The notes under the pieces: model-generated
The model's input: only the letters and a program-made list of their open reading frames with translations
Database searches by the model: none
Told to the model about the DNA's origin: nothing
Program-made: the position numbers and the translations under genes
Shown: piece by piece, positions 1-8,443 of the stretch
Numbering within the stretch: position 1 is the first letter of the stretch
Layout: every line of letters starts with the position of its first letter
NCBI GenBank assembly: GCA_028290225.1
Contig: JAQGKH010000051.1
Location: forward strand, 1-32,388
DNA length: 32,388 nucleotides
From: Devosia sp.
Lineage (GTDB): Bacteria; Pseudomonadota; Alphaproteobacteria; Rhizobiales; Devosiaceae
Reading direction: 5' to 3'

Positions 1-2
1 TG

Positions 3-944
3 TACGAGGCCGCCGAACAAGGGGGCTGGGACGGATGGGACGAAGGGCGGGGCGTGGCCATCGGTTACCGGCTGGCGCAAACGCTTGGGGTGACCCTGGG
101 CGATCAGGTCACCATCATCAATCCGGATGGCGCCATGACTCCATTCGGCAGCACGCCACAGATCAGATCCTATCCGGTCAGCGTCATTTTTGACCTGGGC
201 ATGGTCGAATTCGATTCCCTGTTCATGTACATGCCGCTCGAGCCGGCGCAGGACTACTTCAAGCTGGTCGAGGAAGTGCTGAAGCCCGGTCAGCCGCCGC
301 TTGGCCCCATGGCGACCGACGAGGAGATCGATGCTGCCTATGAGCGCATTCCTCGCGCCACTGCGGCCGAGATCTTCATCGACGATCCCGACAACATCAC
401 GGTGATGCGCGAGCGGCTCGGGGCCAATCCGGCTGGCCGTCCCATGGTGCTCACCGATTGGCAACAGCGTAACGAGACGTTCTTCTCCGCCCTGCAGGTG
501 GAGCGGGTGGTGATGTTCACGATTTTGTCGATGATCATCGTCGTTGCTGCGTTCAACATAATTTCCAGCCTTGTCATGCTGGTAAAGGACAAGAGCGCCG
601 ATATCGCGGTGCTCCGCACCATGGGAGCGACGCGTGGTGCGATCATGCGGATCTTCTCGATCACCGGCACCACTATCGGCGTGATCGGCACGCTGGCGGG
701 TACCGTCTTGGGCCTGATCATTGCGGCTAATGCCGAAACGCTGCGGGCTTTCATCTCCAGCACGCTCGGGGTCGCGATCTTTCCCCCCGAGGTGTTTTTC
801 CTGTCCTCCCTGCCGTCGAAAACGGATCCGGTGGAAGTCACGGTGGTTGTTTGCCTTGCGCTTGGGCTGAGTTTCCTCGCCACGCTTTATCCCGCCTGGC
901 GGGCAGCACAGTACGATCCGGTAGAGGCGCTTCGCTATGAATAA
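3..944 (+). CDS. lolC/E: LolC/LolE-family lipoprotein-releasing ABC transporter permease (3' part)
   Basis: The inner-membrane permease of the Lol system extracts outer-membrane lipoproteins and hands them to LolA. The reading frame is open from the first bases of the window, so the N-terminus (about 110-120 residues, including the first membrane helix) lies outside; the GTG at 54 is internal. The visible part has the periplasmic MacB-like domain, then an FtsX-type domain with three hydrophobic segments. The cytoplasmic loop after the first of these reads [14 protein letters not shown], the coupling helix typical of the family. It ends with the usual [17 protein letters not shown]. The stop overlaps the start of lolD (ATGAATAA), so the two are translationally coupled. 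LolC and LolE cannot be told apart here; many alphaproteobacteria have one permease gene of this type. Confidence 0.93.
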   Translation, partial: YEAAEQGGWDGWDEGRGVAIGYRLAQTLGVTLGDQVTIINPDGAMTPFGSTPQIRSYPVSVIFDLGMVEFDSLFMYMPLEPAQDYFKLVEEVLKPGQPPLGPMATDEEIDAAYERIPRATAAEIFIDDPDNITVMRERLGANPAGRPMVLTDWQQRNETFFSALQVERVVMFTILSMIIVVAAFNIISSLVMLVKDKSADIAVLRTMGATRGAIMRIFSITGTTIGVIGTLAGTVLGLIIAANAETLRAFISSTLGVAIFPPEVFFLSSLPSKTDPVEVTVVVCLALGLSFLATLYPAWRAAQYDPVEALRYE

Positions 945-1623
945 GCCACACCTGATCCTGACCAATGTGCATCGTCACTACGGGCAGGGCGATGCCACTG
1001 TGCGCGTGCTGGAGGCTGCCAACCTGACTGTCGAGAGCGGCGAACTGGTGGCTTTGGTGGCGCCTTCGGGCGCCGGCAAATCCACCTTGCTGCACCTTTC
1101 GGGACTGCTCGAGTCGCCGCAAGGCGGCGAGGTGGAAATCACGGGCATTCCGACGAGCAAGCTGGGTGATCGCGGCCGCACCCAGCTGCGTCGCTCCACC
1201 GTTGGCTATGTGTACCAGTTCCACCATCTGCTGCCGGAGTTCACTGCCTTGGAGAACGTCTCCATGCCGCAACTCATTGCCGGTCGGACGAGCGCGGAAG
1301 CGGAAGCGCGGTCGCTGGAATTGCTGGACTTGCTGGGGATTAAGCCCCGGGCGAGGCACCGTCCGGCCGAACTCTCGGGCGGCGAGCAGCAGCGGGTGGC
1401 CATTGCGCGAGCCGCTGCCAACCGGCCCAAGGTGATCCTGGCCGATGAGCCCACGGGCAATCTGGATCCTGACACCAGCAACCTGGTGTTCGAGGCGCTG
1501 CGCGCGCTGATCAAGAACGAGGGCGCGGCTGCCTTGATTGCTACCCACAACCACGATCTGGCCCGTCGGGCCGATCGCATCGTGACGCTGCGCGGTGGCT
1601 TGGTGGTCGAGCACACCCTTTAG
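937..1623 (+). CDS. lolD: LolD, ATPase of the lipoprotein-releasing ABC transporter
   Basis: This is the cytoplasmic ATPase that drives the Lol permease. All ABC signatures are present: Walker [10 protein letters not shown] at residues 42-50, Q-loop Gln94, LSGGE signature at 146-150, Walker B VILADE at 166-171 with catalytic Glu171, and H-loop His204. At 228 residues it has the family's normal length. The first Walker A residue is Ala where Gly is usual; related alphaproteobacterial LolD proteins, as I recall them, also vary here, so I do not think it is inactive. It starts 8 bases inside the permease gene. No canonical terminator with a T-run follows, but a large inverted repeat lies 60 bases downstream. 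Confidence 0.96.
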   Translation: MNKPHLILTNVHRHYGQGDATVRVLEAANLTVESGELVALVAPSGAGKSTLLHLSGLLESPQGGEVEITGIPTSKLGDRGRTQLRRSTVGYVYQFHHLLPEFTALENVSMPQLIAGRTSAEAEARSLELLDLLGIKPRARHRPAELSGGEQQRVAIARAAANRPKVILADEPTGNLDPDTSNLVFEALRALIKNEGAAALIATHNHDLARRADRIVTLRGGLVVEHTL

Positions 1624-1682
1624 GTTCGCCGCACAAAGCCGTGCGATCACTGGCGATCAGCGCATGTTGGCTCGTTCCCCCT

Positions 1683-1737
1683 GCGCTGACCTCGTGTCCG
1701 AACCCAAAGCTCAGACCTGCTGACACGGGGTCAGCGC
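1683..1737. repeat. 16-bp inverted repeat downstream of lolD
   Basis: The arms at 1683-1698 and 1722-1737 pair over 16 bp, with one G-U wobble, around a 23-base loop. No T-run follows on either strand, so it is not a textbook intrinsic terminator. It may still end lolD transcription, protect the mRNA 3' end, or be a dispersed palindromic repeat. The rest of the gene-free stretch 1624-1864 shows no other feature I can support. Confidence 0.7.
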
Positions 1738-1864
1738 TGCCGTGCCCAGAAGCAGCTGAGTGGCGCCCGACTTCCCATCCTCGGCACGATGCGGGTTGAG
1801 CGCCTTTGCCAACCATTAATGCTTCACTAACCACAGGACGTCTGTCCCCGCTTTCCCCGCTGCT

Positions 1865-1893
1865 TTGACTCGACAAGAACAAAACAAGAACAT
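1865..1893 (+). promoter_or_regulatory. Candidate sigma-70 promoter of the small SOS gene
   Basis: A TTGACT -35 box (1865-1870) is followed after 17 bases by GAACAT (1888-1893), a weak -10; the alternative CATAGA at 1891 gives a 20-base spacer. The LexA box fills the spacer and overlaps the -10, the arrangement expected for repression. The start codon at 1925 is about 25-30 bases downstream of the likely transcription start. Confidence 0.5.
1877..1891. promoter_or_regulatory. LexA (SOS) box
   Basis: The sequence GAAC-AAAACAA-GAAC is an exact match to the alphaproteobacterial LexA site GTTC-N7-GTTC read on the opposite strand. The same pattern occurs twice in front of lexA in this window. It overlaps a candidate promoter 34 bases upstream of the small ORF at 1925. 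Confidence 0.8.
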
Positions 1894-1924
1894 AGAAGAG
1901 GGGCACCACAGAGGAGACTTCGAC

Positions 1925-2023
1925 ATGCTCACTTTCATCAAGGACTTGGCTGCGTTCGTCACGCTTGGCGCATTCACGATCGGCTCGCTCACCTGGATGG
2001 ATATCGTCACCCGACTCGTGTGA
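1925..2023 (+). CDS. 32-residue single-pass membrane protein, SOS-controlled (SidA-like candidate)
   Basis: This short ORF starts with ATG 7 bases after a strong Shine-Dalgarno (GAGGAGA, 1911-1917) and ends in TGA at 2021-2023. The product begins MLTFIKDLAAF, has a hydrophobic stretch at about residues 8-25, and ends with a charged MDIVTRLV tail, so one membrane helix is expected. A LexA box lies across its promoter. The family-level comparison is to SidA of Caulobacter crescentus, a 29-residue SOS-induced inner-membrane protein that blocks division through FtsW/FtsN. Similarity here rests on size, topology and regulation, not on an alignment. It lies 77 bases upstream of dnaE on the same strand with no terminator between them, so both may share the SOS promoter. 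Too short for routine gene callers. Confidence 0.72.
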   Translation: MLTFIKDLAAFVTLGAFTIGSLTWMDIVTRLV

Positions 2024-2100
2024 CTCTAGTTGTGGATTGCGCTAGCCAAAGGTTCCGGCGCTGCCTGCAGGCTGTCACAAAGGCGGCCTAGGAGTTGAGC

Positions 2101-5100
2101 ATGAGCGGTCTCGGTTTTATTCACCTTCACGTCCATTCTGCCTTCTCGCTCCTGGAAGGGGCGCTGCAGCTCGAAACGATTCTCAAGCTTGCCAAGGAGG
2201 ATCATCAGCCCGCGCTTGGCATTGCCGACACCGGCAATCTCTTCGGCGCGCTGGAATTCTCGGAGAAGGCCAGCAAGAAGGGCATGCAGCCGCTGATCGG
2301 CGTCGAACTGCCCATCGATTTTGCCGCCGCTGAAGAGCGGATCAGCGAGCGTGGTCATATCGCCTGGGCGGGCAAGTCGAGCGTGGTGCTGATGGCAACC
2401 AGCGAGACGGGTTTTGCCAATCTCTCTCGGCTGGTGTCGCGCGCTTATCTGGAAGGAGAGGGCGGCAGCGCCAGTGCGCGGCTGGATTGGCTCAGCCGCG
2501 AGGGGCTTGAGGGTGTTATCTGCCTGTCTGGCGGGCCGGAAGGGGCGATCGACATGCCCTTCGCGCTGGGTCAGGACATCAACGCGTCGGCCCGCCTCGA
2601 TCGGCTTTCCAACCTTTTTGGCGACCGATTTTATATCGAACTGCAGCGCCATGGCCGGCCAGTGGAAGGTTCGGTTGAGCCGCGGCTCATCGATTATGCC
2701 TATCGGCATGGTATTCCGCTGGTGGCAACCAACGAGCCGTTCTTCAAATCCGCCAAGGAATTCGAGGCGCATGACGCGCTGCTGGCCATTGCCGGAAGCA
2801 CCGTGTTGGCGCAGACCGAGCGCCGCAAGCTCAACGACCAGTACTACTTCAAGACCCGGGCGGAGATGGTCGAGCTGTTCGCCGATCTGCCCGAGGCGCT
2901 GGAGTCGACCATCGAGATCGCCAGGCGCGTGGCCTACCGGCCACGCACCCGCGGACCGATCTTGCCGAAATTCGCAGCCGCGCCCGAGCTGACCGACGAT
3001 GAGGCGGTGGCCGCTGAAGCGGCCGCGCTTCGTGCGATGGCGGAGGAGGGGCTGGATCGGCGCATAGCGACGGTCGGTATTGCCCCGGGCAAGACTGAAG
3101 CCGACTACCGCCAGCGGCTTGAATTCGAGCTGGATATCATCCAGCGCATGAAGTTTCCCGGCTACTTCCTCATCGTGGCGGACTTCATCCGCTGGTCCAA
3201 GGCTCAAGACATTCCGGTGGGGCCGGGCCGCGGCTCGGGCGCGGGCTCGCTCGTCGCCTATGCGACCACGATCACCGATCTCGATCCGCTCCGCTACAAT
3301 CTCCTGTTCGAGCGCTTCCTCAATCCCGAGCGCGTGTCGATGCCCGACTTCGACATCGACTTCTGCCAGGACCGGCGCGAGGAGGTGATCCAGTACGTCC
3401 AGCGCAAATACGGCTCCGAGCAGGTGGCGCAGATCATCACCTTCGGAACGCTGCAGGCGCGCGCCGTGCTGCGCGATGTCGGTCGCGTCCTCCAGATGCC
3501 CTATGGGCAGGTTGACCGGATCTGCAAGCTGGTGCCGGCCAATCCGGCCGATCCCTGGTCGATCGAGCGCACCATGAACGAGGTGCCGCAATTCCGGATG
3601 ATGGCCGAGGACGACGAGACCGTGGGCGAGCTCGTTGCCATCGCCAAAAATCTGGAAGGCCTGTTCCGGCACGCGTCGACCCACGCGGCGGGCATCGTCA
3701 TCGGCGATCGCCCGCTGCAGGAACTGGTGCCGCTATACCGCGATCCTCGCTCGGACATGCCGGTCACGCAATACAATCTGAAATGGGTCGAGCCGGCCGG
3801 GCTGGTGAAATTCGACTTCCTCGGCCTCAAGACCCTGACGACGATCCAATACGCCGTGCAGATGGTCAACCAGGATGGCGGGAGCTTCCGCATCGAGGAC
3901 ATCTCGATCGATGATCCCAAGACCTACAAGCTCTACCAGGTGGGCGACACCTTTGGCGTTTTCCAGGTGGAAAGCCCCGGCATGCGGCGGGCCCTCGTGG
4001 ATCTCAAGCCCGACCGCTTCGAGGACGTCATCGCTCTGGTGGCGCTGTATCGCCCGGGGCCGATGGACAATATCCCGCTGTTTTGCGACCGCAAGCATGG
4101 TCGCGAAGAGGTGGAATATCCCCACGACGCGCTGCGCACGGTGCTGGACGAAACCTACGGCATCATCGTTTATCAGGAGCAGGTGATGCAGATCGCCCAG
4201 CTGCTGTCGGGCTATTCGCTGGGTGAAGCGGATATGCTGCGCCGCGCGATGGGCAAGAAGATCAAGGCGGAAATGGACGCGCAGCGCGAGCGCTTCGCGG
4301 AAGGTGCGGAACGGTTCGGGCTGACTACGAAGCTGGCCGACACGATCTTCGATCTATTGGCCAAATTCGCCAATTACGGCTTCAACAAGAGCCATGCCGC
4401 GACCTACGCGCTCGTGTCGTATCAGACGGCATACCTCAAGGCCCACCATCCCCATGAGTTCTTCGCCGCATCCATGACGCTCGACATGGGCAACACGGAC
4501 AAGCTGTCCGATTTCCGGCGCGAGGCGGGCAAGAAAGGCATCGAAATCGTGCCGCCCTGCGTGAACAAGTCCGAGGTGGTGTTTTCGGTCAAGGAGCGCA
4601 AAGTGTACTACGGACTTTGCGCGGTGAAGGGCGTCGGGCGCCAAGTGGCCGAGCATATCGTCGAGGCGCGTGGCGCCACGCCGTTCAAGGATTTGGGCGA
4701 TTTTGCCCGGCGTGTCGATCCCCGCATCCTCAACAAGCGTACCCTTGAAACCCTCGTCAATGCCGGCGCCTTCGATGCGTTGGTTCCCCGGCGCGAACAG
4801 GCCTTTGCTGCCATCGACGCAGTGATGGGCACCGCCCAGGCGCTGACATCGGAGCGCTCCGAGGGGCAGTGGAACATGTTCGATACCGGCGAGGCGGAAG
4901 CCTTCAAGCTTCCTGCCGGCGTGCCGGCCTGGTCCACCACCGAGCGGGCCGATCGCGAACTTTCCGCCATTGGCTTTCACCTTTCGGCGCATCCGCTCGA
5001 TGCTTATGCCGATCTGTTTGAAAAGCTGCGCGTGCAGCGCTGGGGCGATTTCGAGCGTGCCGTCAAGGATGGTGCTTCGGCCGGGCGCCTCGCCGGAACT

Positions 5101-5556
5101 ATCGCCGGGCGCCAGGATCGGCGCACCCGCAAGGGTACGCCGATGATGATCCTGACCCTTTCGGACCAGAGCGGCACCTTTGAGTGCATCGCCTTTTCCG
5201 AACAGATCAACGAGTTCGGCAGTTTGCTGCAGCCGGGCAGGTCGGTGATCTTGCAGGTGGGTGCCGACGAGCGCGCCGATGGCGTGAGCCTGCGGCTGCT
5301 TTCCGCCGAAGCGATCGAAGGCGTCGCCGACAAGGTCGATCGCCGCCTCACCGTATTTGCGGCCGATGCCAAATGCCTGGGTCCGATCAGTGCGCAGCTC
5401 AAGCGAGGGGGGGAGGGGGCCGTGAACTTTGTCGTGATCCGGAATGGCGGAGAACGCGAATACGAGATCGAGCTACCCGGCCAGTATCGCCTTACGGCGG
5501 AAATTGCCGGCGGCATCAAGGCGCTCGATGGCGTCACCGATGTGAGGCTGCACTAG
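2101..5556 (+). CDS. dnaE: DNA polymerase III alpha subunit (DnaE1)
   Basis: This is the catalytic subunit of the replicative polymerase. The N-terminal PHP domain opens with FIHLHVHSAFSLLEG (His8, His10, His12). The polymerase active site shows GPGRGSGAGSLVAY and PDFDID at residues 415-420, with the third catalytic Asp near 572 (KFDFLGLKTLT). The thumb-proximal HASTHAAGIVI and a C-terminal OB fold (about residues 980-1060) are present. Length is 1151 residues, normal for DnaE1. An upstream in-frame TTG at 2095 is possible, but AGGAG at 2090-2094 is spaced for ATG 2101. Full length and position next to lolCD argue against the error-prone DnaE2, which normally sits with imuAB. The upstream LexA box suggests at least partial SOS control. 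Confidence 0.97.
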   Translation: MSGLGFIHLHVHSAFSLLEGALQLETILKLAKEDHQPALGIADTGNLFGALEFSEKASKKGMQPLIGVELPIDFAAAEERISERGHIAWAGKSSVVLMATSETGFANLSRLVSRAYLEGEGGSASARLDWLSREGLEGVICLSGGPEGAIDMPFALGQDINASARLDRLSNLFGDRFYIELQRHGRPVEGSVEPRLIDYAYRHGIPLVATNEPFFKSAKEFEAHDALLAIAGSTVLAQTERRKLNDQYYFKTRAEMVELFADLPEALESTIEIARRVAYRPRTRGPILPKFAAAPELTDDEAVAAEAAALRAMAEEGLDRRIATVGIAPGKTEADYRQRLEFELDIIQRMKFPGYFLIVADFIRWSKAQDIPVGPGRGSGAGSLVAYATTITDLDPLRYNLLFERFLNPERVSMPDFDIDFCQDRREEVIQYVQRKYGSEQVAQIITFGTLQARAVLRDVGRVLQMPYGQVDRICKLVPANPADPWSIERTMNEVPQFRMMAEDDETVGELVAIAKNLEGLFRHASTHAAGIVIGDRPLQELVPLYRDPRSDMPVTQYNLKWVEPAGLVKFDFLGLKTLTTIQYAVQMVNQDGGSFRIEDISIDDPKTYKLYQVGDTFGVFQVESPGMRRALVDLKPDRFEDVIALVALYRPGPMDNIPLFCDRKHGREEVEYPHDALRTVLDETYGIIVYQEQVMQIAQLLSGYSLGEADMLRRAMGKKIKAEMDAQRERFAEGAERFGLTTKLADTIFDLLAKFANYGFNKSHAATYALVSYQTAYLKAHHPHEFFAASMTLDMGNTDKLSDFRREAGKKGIEIVPPCVNKSEVVFSVKERKVYYGLCAVKGVGRQVAEHIVEARGATPFKDLGDFARRVDPRILNKRTLETLVNAGAFDALVPRREQAFAAIDAVMGTAQALTSERSEGQWNMFDTGEAEAFKLPAGVPAWSTTERADRELSAIGFHLSAHPLDAYADLFEKLRVQRWGDFERAVKDGASAGRLAGTIAGRQDRRTRKGTPMMILTLSDQSGTFECIAFSEQINEFGSLLQPGRSVILQVGADERADGVSLRLLSAEAIEGVADKVDRRLTVFAADAKCLGPISAQLKRGGEGAVNFVVIRNGGEREYEIELPGQYRLTAEIAGGIKALDGVTDVRLH

Positions 5557-5584
5557 CCGCGATCCGGGCAGCGCGCCACTGGCG

Positions 5585-5613
5585 CTTGCCTTTGGGGCCG
5601 GTCTCCCCTATAT
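5585..5613 (+). promoter_or_regulatory. Candidate housekeeping promoter of rpsB
   Basis: CTTGCC (5585-5590), exactly 17 bases, then CTATAT (5608-5613). This closely fits the rhizobial sigma-70 consensus CTTGAC-N17-CTATAT. It predicts a leader of roughly 130 bases before rpsB. Confidence 0.6.
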
Positions 5614-5688
5614 CCGCGCATGCGCCAGACTTTGGTCGGCGCGATTTCACACACGAGGCCGGCTTCTCCTGAGGGGGAGCCATCCGGT

Positions 5689-5704
5689 GGCGGGGTAGCC
5701 CGCC
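5689..5704 (+). promoter_or_regulatory. Hairpin in the rpsB leader
   Basis: GGCGGG-GTAG-CCCGCC forms a perfect 6-bp GC stem with a 4-base loop about 45 bases before the rpsB start. S2 represses its own operon in other bacteria, so a leader structure is plausible, but I do not recognise a known motif. Confidence 0.4.
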
Positions 5705-5750
5705 GCATGATCTCGTGGCGGCATCAACCGGTAAACAAGGAGCAGCCATC

Positions 5751-6521
5751 ATGGCTTTGCCCGATTTCTCCATGCGCCAATTGCTTGAAGCAGGCGTGCA
5801 TTTCGGCCACCAGAAGCACCGCTGGAACCCCAAGATGGAGCGCTTCATCTTTGGTGTTCGCAACGACATCCACATTCTCGACCTGAGCCAGACCGTGCCG
5901 GCGCTCAGCCGCGCCTTGCAGCTGATCAGCGACACCGTGGCCGATGGCGGTCGCGTTCTGTTCGTGGGCACCAAGCGCCAGGCCGCTCCGCTGGTGGCGG
6001 ATGCCGCCAAGCAATCGGCCCAGTATTATGTCAATTCCCGGTGGCTGGGCGGCACGCTGACCAACTGGCAGACCATTTCCAACTCGATTTCGCGTTTGCG
6101 CCAGTTGGAAGCGATGGGTGAGGATGAACTCGCCCTGCGCACCAAGAAAGAGCGTCTGATGATGTCGCGCGAGCGGGAGCGCCTGGAGCGCGACCTGGGC
6201 GGCATCAAGGATATGGGCAACGTTCCAAGCCTCTTGTTCGTGATCGACACCAACAAGGAAGCCAACGCCATCAAGGAAGCTCGTCGTCTGGGCATTCCGG
6301 TGATCGCGATCGTCGACACCAACAGTGATCCCGACACCGTGGATTTTCCGATCCCGGGCAATGACGACGCCAGCCGCGCTCTCGAACTCTATGTTTCGCT
6401 GGTTTCCAAGGCTGCCATCGACGGCATCGGCCGCTCCTCGAGCGCTCTTGGCGCCGATCTCGGCGCAGCCGACCAGGCGCCGGTTGAAGATCTCCCCGAA
6501 GAGACTGCCGCCGCTCAATAA
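5751..6521 (+). CDS. rpsB: 30S ribosomal protein S2
   Basis: S2 is a primary component of the small ribosomal subunit, near the mRNA exit channel, and helps recruit S1. The N-terminus [20 protein letters not shown], with the family HFGHQ motif, and [11 protein letters not shown] are diagnostic. Length is 256 residues plus an acidic, Ala/Glu-rich tail. The ATG at 5751 is preceded by AAGGAG at 5737-5742; the in-frame start at 5715 lacks a ribosome binding site and would add 12 residues not seen in S2. It heads the rpsB-tsf pair and is separated from tsf by two hairpins. Confidence 0.98.
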   Translation: MALPDFSMRQLLEAGVHFGHQKHRWNPKMERFIFGVRNDIHILDLSQTVPALSRALQLISDTVADGGRVLFVGTKRQAAPLVADAAKQSAQYYVNSRWLGGTLTNWQTISNSISRLRQLEAMGEDELALRTKKERLMMSRERERLERDLGGIKDMGNVPSLLFVIDTNKEANAIKEARRLGIPVIAIVDTNSDPDTVDFPIPGNDDASRALELYVSLVSKAAIDGIGRSSSALGADLGAADQAPVEDLPEETAAAQ

Positions 6522-6537
6522 TCCAGCGTGCTGGATT
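6520..6537 (+). terminator. Hairpin overlapping the rpsB stop codon
   Basis: AATCCAG-CGTG-CTGGATT forms a perfect 7-bp stem that begins within the rpsB stop codon and is followed by a weak pyrimidine run (TCATCTT). It could act as a partial terminator or attenuator between rpsB and tsf. Confidence 0.45.
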
Positions 6538-6556
6538 TCATCTTGAACCAAACAAC

Positions 6557-6577
6557 GCGGCCTCCTTGTGAGGCCGC
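6557..6577 (+). promoter_or_regulatory. GC-rich hairpin just upstream of the tsf ribosome binding site
   Basis: GCGGCCTC-CTTGT-GAGGCCGC is a perfect 8-bp stem ending 4 bases before the tsf Shine-Dalgarno (GAGGTG, 6581-6586). There is no T-run after it, so an mRNA-processing or translational role is as likely as termination. Confidence 0.5.
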
Positions 6578-6592
6578 CCAGAGGTGAACCCT

Positions 6593-7540
6593 ATGGAAAT
6601 CACTGCAGGCATGGTCAAGCAGCTCCGCGAAGCGACCGGCGTGGGCATGATGGACTGTAAGAAGGCCTTGGCCGAAACCAATGGCGACATGGAAGCGGCG
6701 GTGGATTGGCTGCGTACCCGTGGCCTGGCCAAGGCGGCCAAGAAGGCTGACCGCGTAGCCGCTGAAGGCCTGGTGGGTGTTGCGACCAGTGGCAACAAGG
6801 CTGCCGTGGTCGAGGTCAATTCCGAAACCGACTTCGTGGCTCGCAACGAGCAGTTTCAGGCCATTGTCGGCAATGTCGCCAAGCTGGCGCTCGATGCCGA
6901 TGGTGATGTGGTCAAGCTGGGCGGAATGCCGTTCCCCGGCTCGGGTCACTCGGTTTCCGCTGAACTGACCGAGGCTATCACCAAAATCGGTGAGAACATG
7001 AACCTGCGCCGCACCGAGACCCTGTCGGTTACCGACGGCGTCGTGGAAAGCTATGTGCACTCGGCGGTCAAGCCGGGCATGGGCAAGATCGGCATCCTGG
7101 TCGGCCTTGAGTCCACCGGCGACAAGGCTGCCTTGTCGACGCTGGGCAAGCAGCTGGCGATGCATATTGCCGCGACCAATCCACTTTCCATTTCGCCCGA
7201 CGATCTGGATCAAACTGTGGTTGCCCGCGAACGCACGATCTTTGCAGAGCAGGCCCGCGAAAGCGGCAAGCCGGCTGACATCATCGACAAGATGGTGGAA
7301 GGCCGTGTGCGCAAGTACTACGAGGAAGTGACGCTGCTGGCGCAGACCTTCGTGATCGATGGCGAGACCAAAGTCGGCGACGCCATCAAGAACGCGGAAA
7401 AGGCCGTCGGCGCGCCGATCAAGCTGACCAAGTTCATCCGCTACGCCCTGGGCGAAGGCATTGAAAAGGCCGAGACCGACTTCGCGGCTGAAGTTGCGGC
7501 GACTGCCGGCATCAAAAAAGACGAGCAGCCGGCCCAGTAA
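6593..7540 (+). CDS. tsf: Elongation factor Ts
   Basis: EF-Ts is the nucleotide-exchange factor for EF-Tu. The N-terminal UBA-like domain (residues 1-50, [19 protein letters not shown]) and the TDFVARN motif (79-85) that displaces Mg2+ in EF-Tu are intact. Length is 315 residues, usual for alphaproteobacteria and longer than in E. coli. GAGGTG at 6581-6586 fits ATG 6593; the in-frame GTG at 6584 lies inside that site and is rejected. It lies 71 bases behind rpsB. Confidence 0.98.
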   Translation: MEITAGMVKQLREATGVGMMDCKKALAETNGDMEAAVDWLRTRGLAKAAKKADRVAAEGLVGVATSGNKAAVVEVNSETDFVARNEQFQAIVGNVAKLALDADGDVVKLGGMPFPGSGHSVSAELTEAITKIGENMNLRRTETLSVTDGVVESYVHSAVKPGMGKIGILVGLESTGDKAALSTLGKQLAMHIAATNPLSISPDDLDQTVVARERTIFAEQARESGKPADIIDKMVEGRVRKYYEEVTLLAQTFVIDGETKVGDAIKNAEKAVGAPIKLTKFIRYALGEGIEKAETDFAAEVAATAGIKKDEQPAQ

Positions 7541-7547
7541 GGGCTGG

Positions 7548-7573
7548 GCAGGTGGGCTTGCGGGCTCACCTGC
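7548..7573 (+). terminator. Stem-loop downstream of tsf
   Basis: A 10-bp stem (arms 7548-7557 and 7564-7573, one G-U pair) with a 6-base loop begins 8 bases after the tsf stop. No clear T-run follows, so it may be a weak or Rho-assisted terminator. Confidence 0.45.
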
Positions 7574-7580
7574 TGCTTTG

Positions 7581-7607
7581 GCGTTGTGCCGGGTTTTGGC
7601 ACAACGC
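7581..7607. repeat. 10-bp inverted repeat in the tsf-pyrH gap
   Basis: GCGTTGTGCC (7581-7590) and GGCACAACGC (7598-7607) form a perfect 10-bp stem around GGGTTTT. It lies 8 bases after the previous hairpin. Function is unknown; a terminator, a processing site or an operator in front of pyrH are all possible. The rest of the 168-base gap shows no convincing promoter. Confidence 0.55.
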
Positions 7608-7708
7608 GCATATCTGCGCCGCCAGCGCTTTCCTGCCCGGCATGGCTGTGCCATAGGGTGGCGTGCCGCCTTTGCGGCTGAATCATTTTCTCGAAGAAGG
7701 AATTGCCG

Positions 7709-8425
7709 ATGACCGGCTTCAAGCGCATTTTGCTCAAGGTCTCGGGCGAAGTGTTAGCCGGCGATCAGTCCTTTGGGATCGAGCCCGAGTTTCTCCATTC
7801 GGTCGCCAGCCAGATTGCCGACGCGGCCAAGGCCGGCACCGAGATTGCCATAGTGATCGGGGCGGGCAATATCTTCCGCGGCATGGCTGTGGCGGCCGAC
7901 GGCACCGACCGGGTCACGGCCGACCTCATGGGCATGCTGGGGACAGTGATCAACTCGCTGGCCCTTTCGAACGCCATTTCGCGCCAGGGCGTGAAGTCCA
8001 AGGTGTTTTCTGCGCTGACCATGCCGTCGGTGGCCGACAATTTCACCGCGCGGGCTGCCAAGGCCGCCTTGGACGAAGGCTATGTGGTTGTTTGCGCGGG
8101 CGGCACCGGCAATCCGTTCTTCACCACCGATACCGCAGCCGCACTCAAGGCGATCGAGCTCGATTGCGATGTGCTGCTCAAGGGCACCAAGGTCGATGGC
8201 GTTTATTCGGAAGACCCGATGAAGAATCCCTTGGCGACGCGCTACGATACCGTCACCTATGACGAGGTGATCAGCCGCAATCTCAAGGTAATGGATACCG
8301 CTGCCTTCGCTCTGGCACGCGACAATGCCTTGCCAATAATCGTTTACGCGCTAGACGACCAGGAAGGCCTTTCCGGCGTTTTAGCCGGTACGGCCCGCAG
8401 TACACGAGTCGGTAAGGCGAACTAG
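7709..8425 (+). CDS. pyrH: UMP kinase
   Basis: This enzyme phosphorylates UMP to UDP with ATP in pyrimidine nucleotide synthesis and belongs to the amino-acid kinase fold. The N-terminal KRILLKVSGEVLAGD loop, GAGNIFRG (residues about 52-59) and DTAAFALARDNALPIIVY near the C-terminus are characteristic. At 238 residues it has normal length. The ATG at 7709 has AAGGA 7 bases upstream; the ATT-codon start at 7703 was rejected. It sits 18 bases before frr, a classic pair. Confidence 0.97.
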   Translation: MTGFKRILLKVSGEVLAGDQSFGIEPEFLHSVASQIADAAKAGTEIAIVIGAGNIFRGMAVAADGTDRVTADLMGMLGTVINSLALSNAISRQGVKSKVFSALTMPSVADNFTARAAKAALDEGYVVVCAGGTGNPFFTTDTAAALKAIELDCDVLLKGTKVDGVYSEDPMKNPLATRYDTVTYDEVISRNLKVMDTAAFALARDNALPIIVYALDDQEGLSGVLAGTARSTRVGKAN

Positions 8426-8443
8426 ACTATAAGGACGAACATC

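Noticed and set aside
2026-3684. 552-codon minus-strand open frame
   Set aside because: Antisense to dnaE, with no recognisable domain.
2101-5556. Error-prone DnaE2 rather than DnaE1
   Set aside because: An SOS box upstream raised this option, but the length of 1151 residues, intact PHP start and location beside lolCD without imuA/imuB fit DnaE1.
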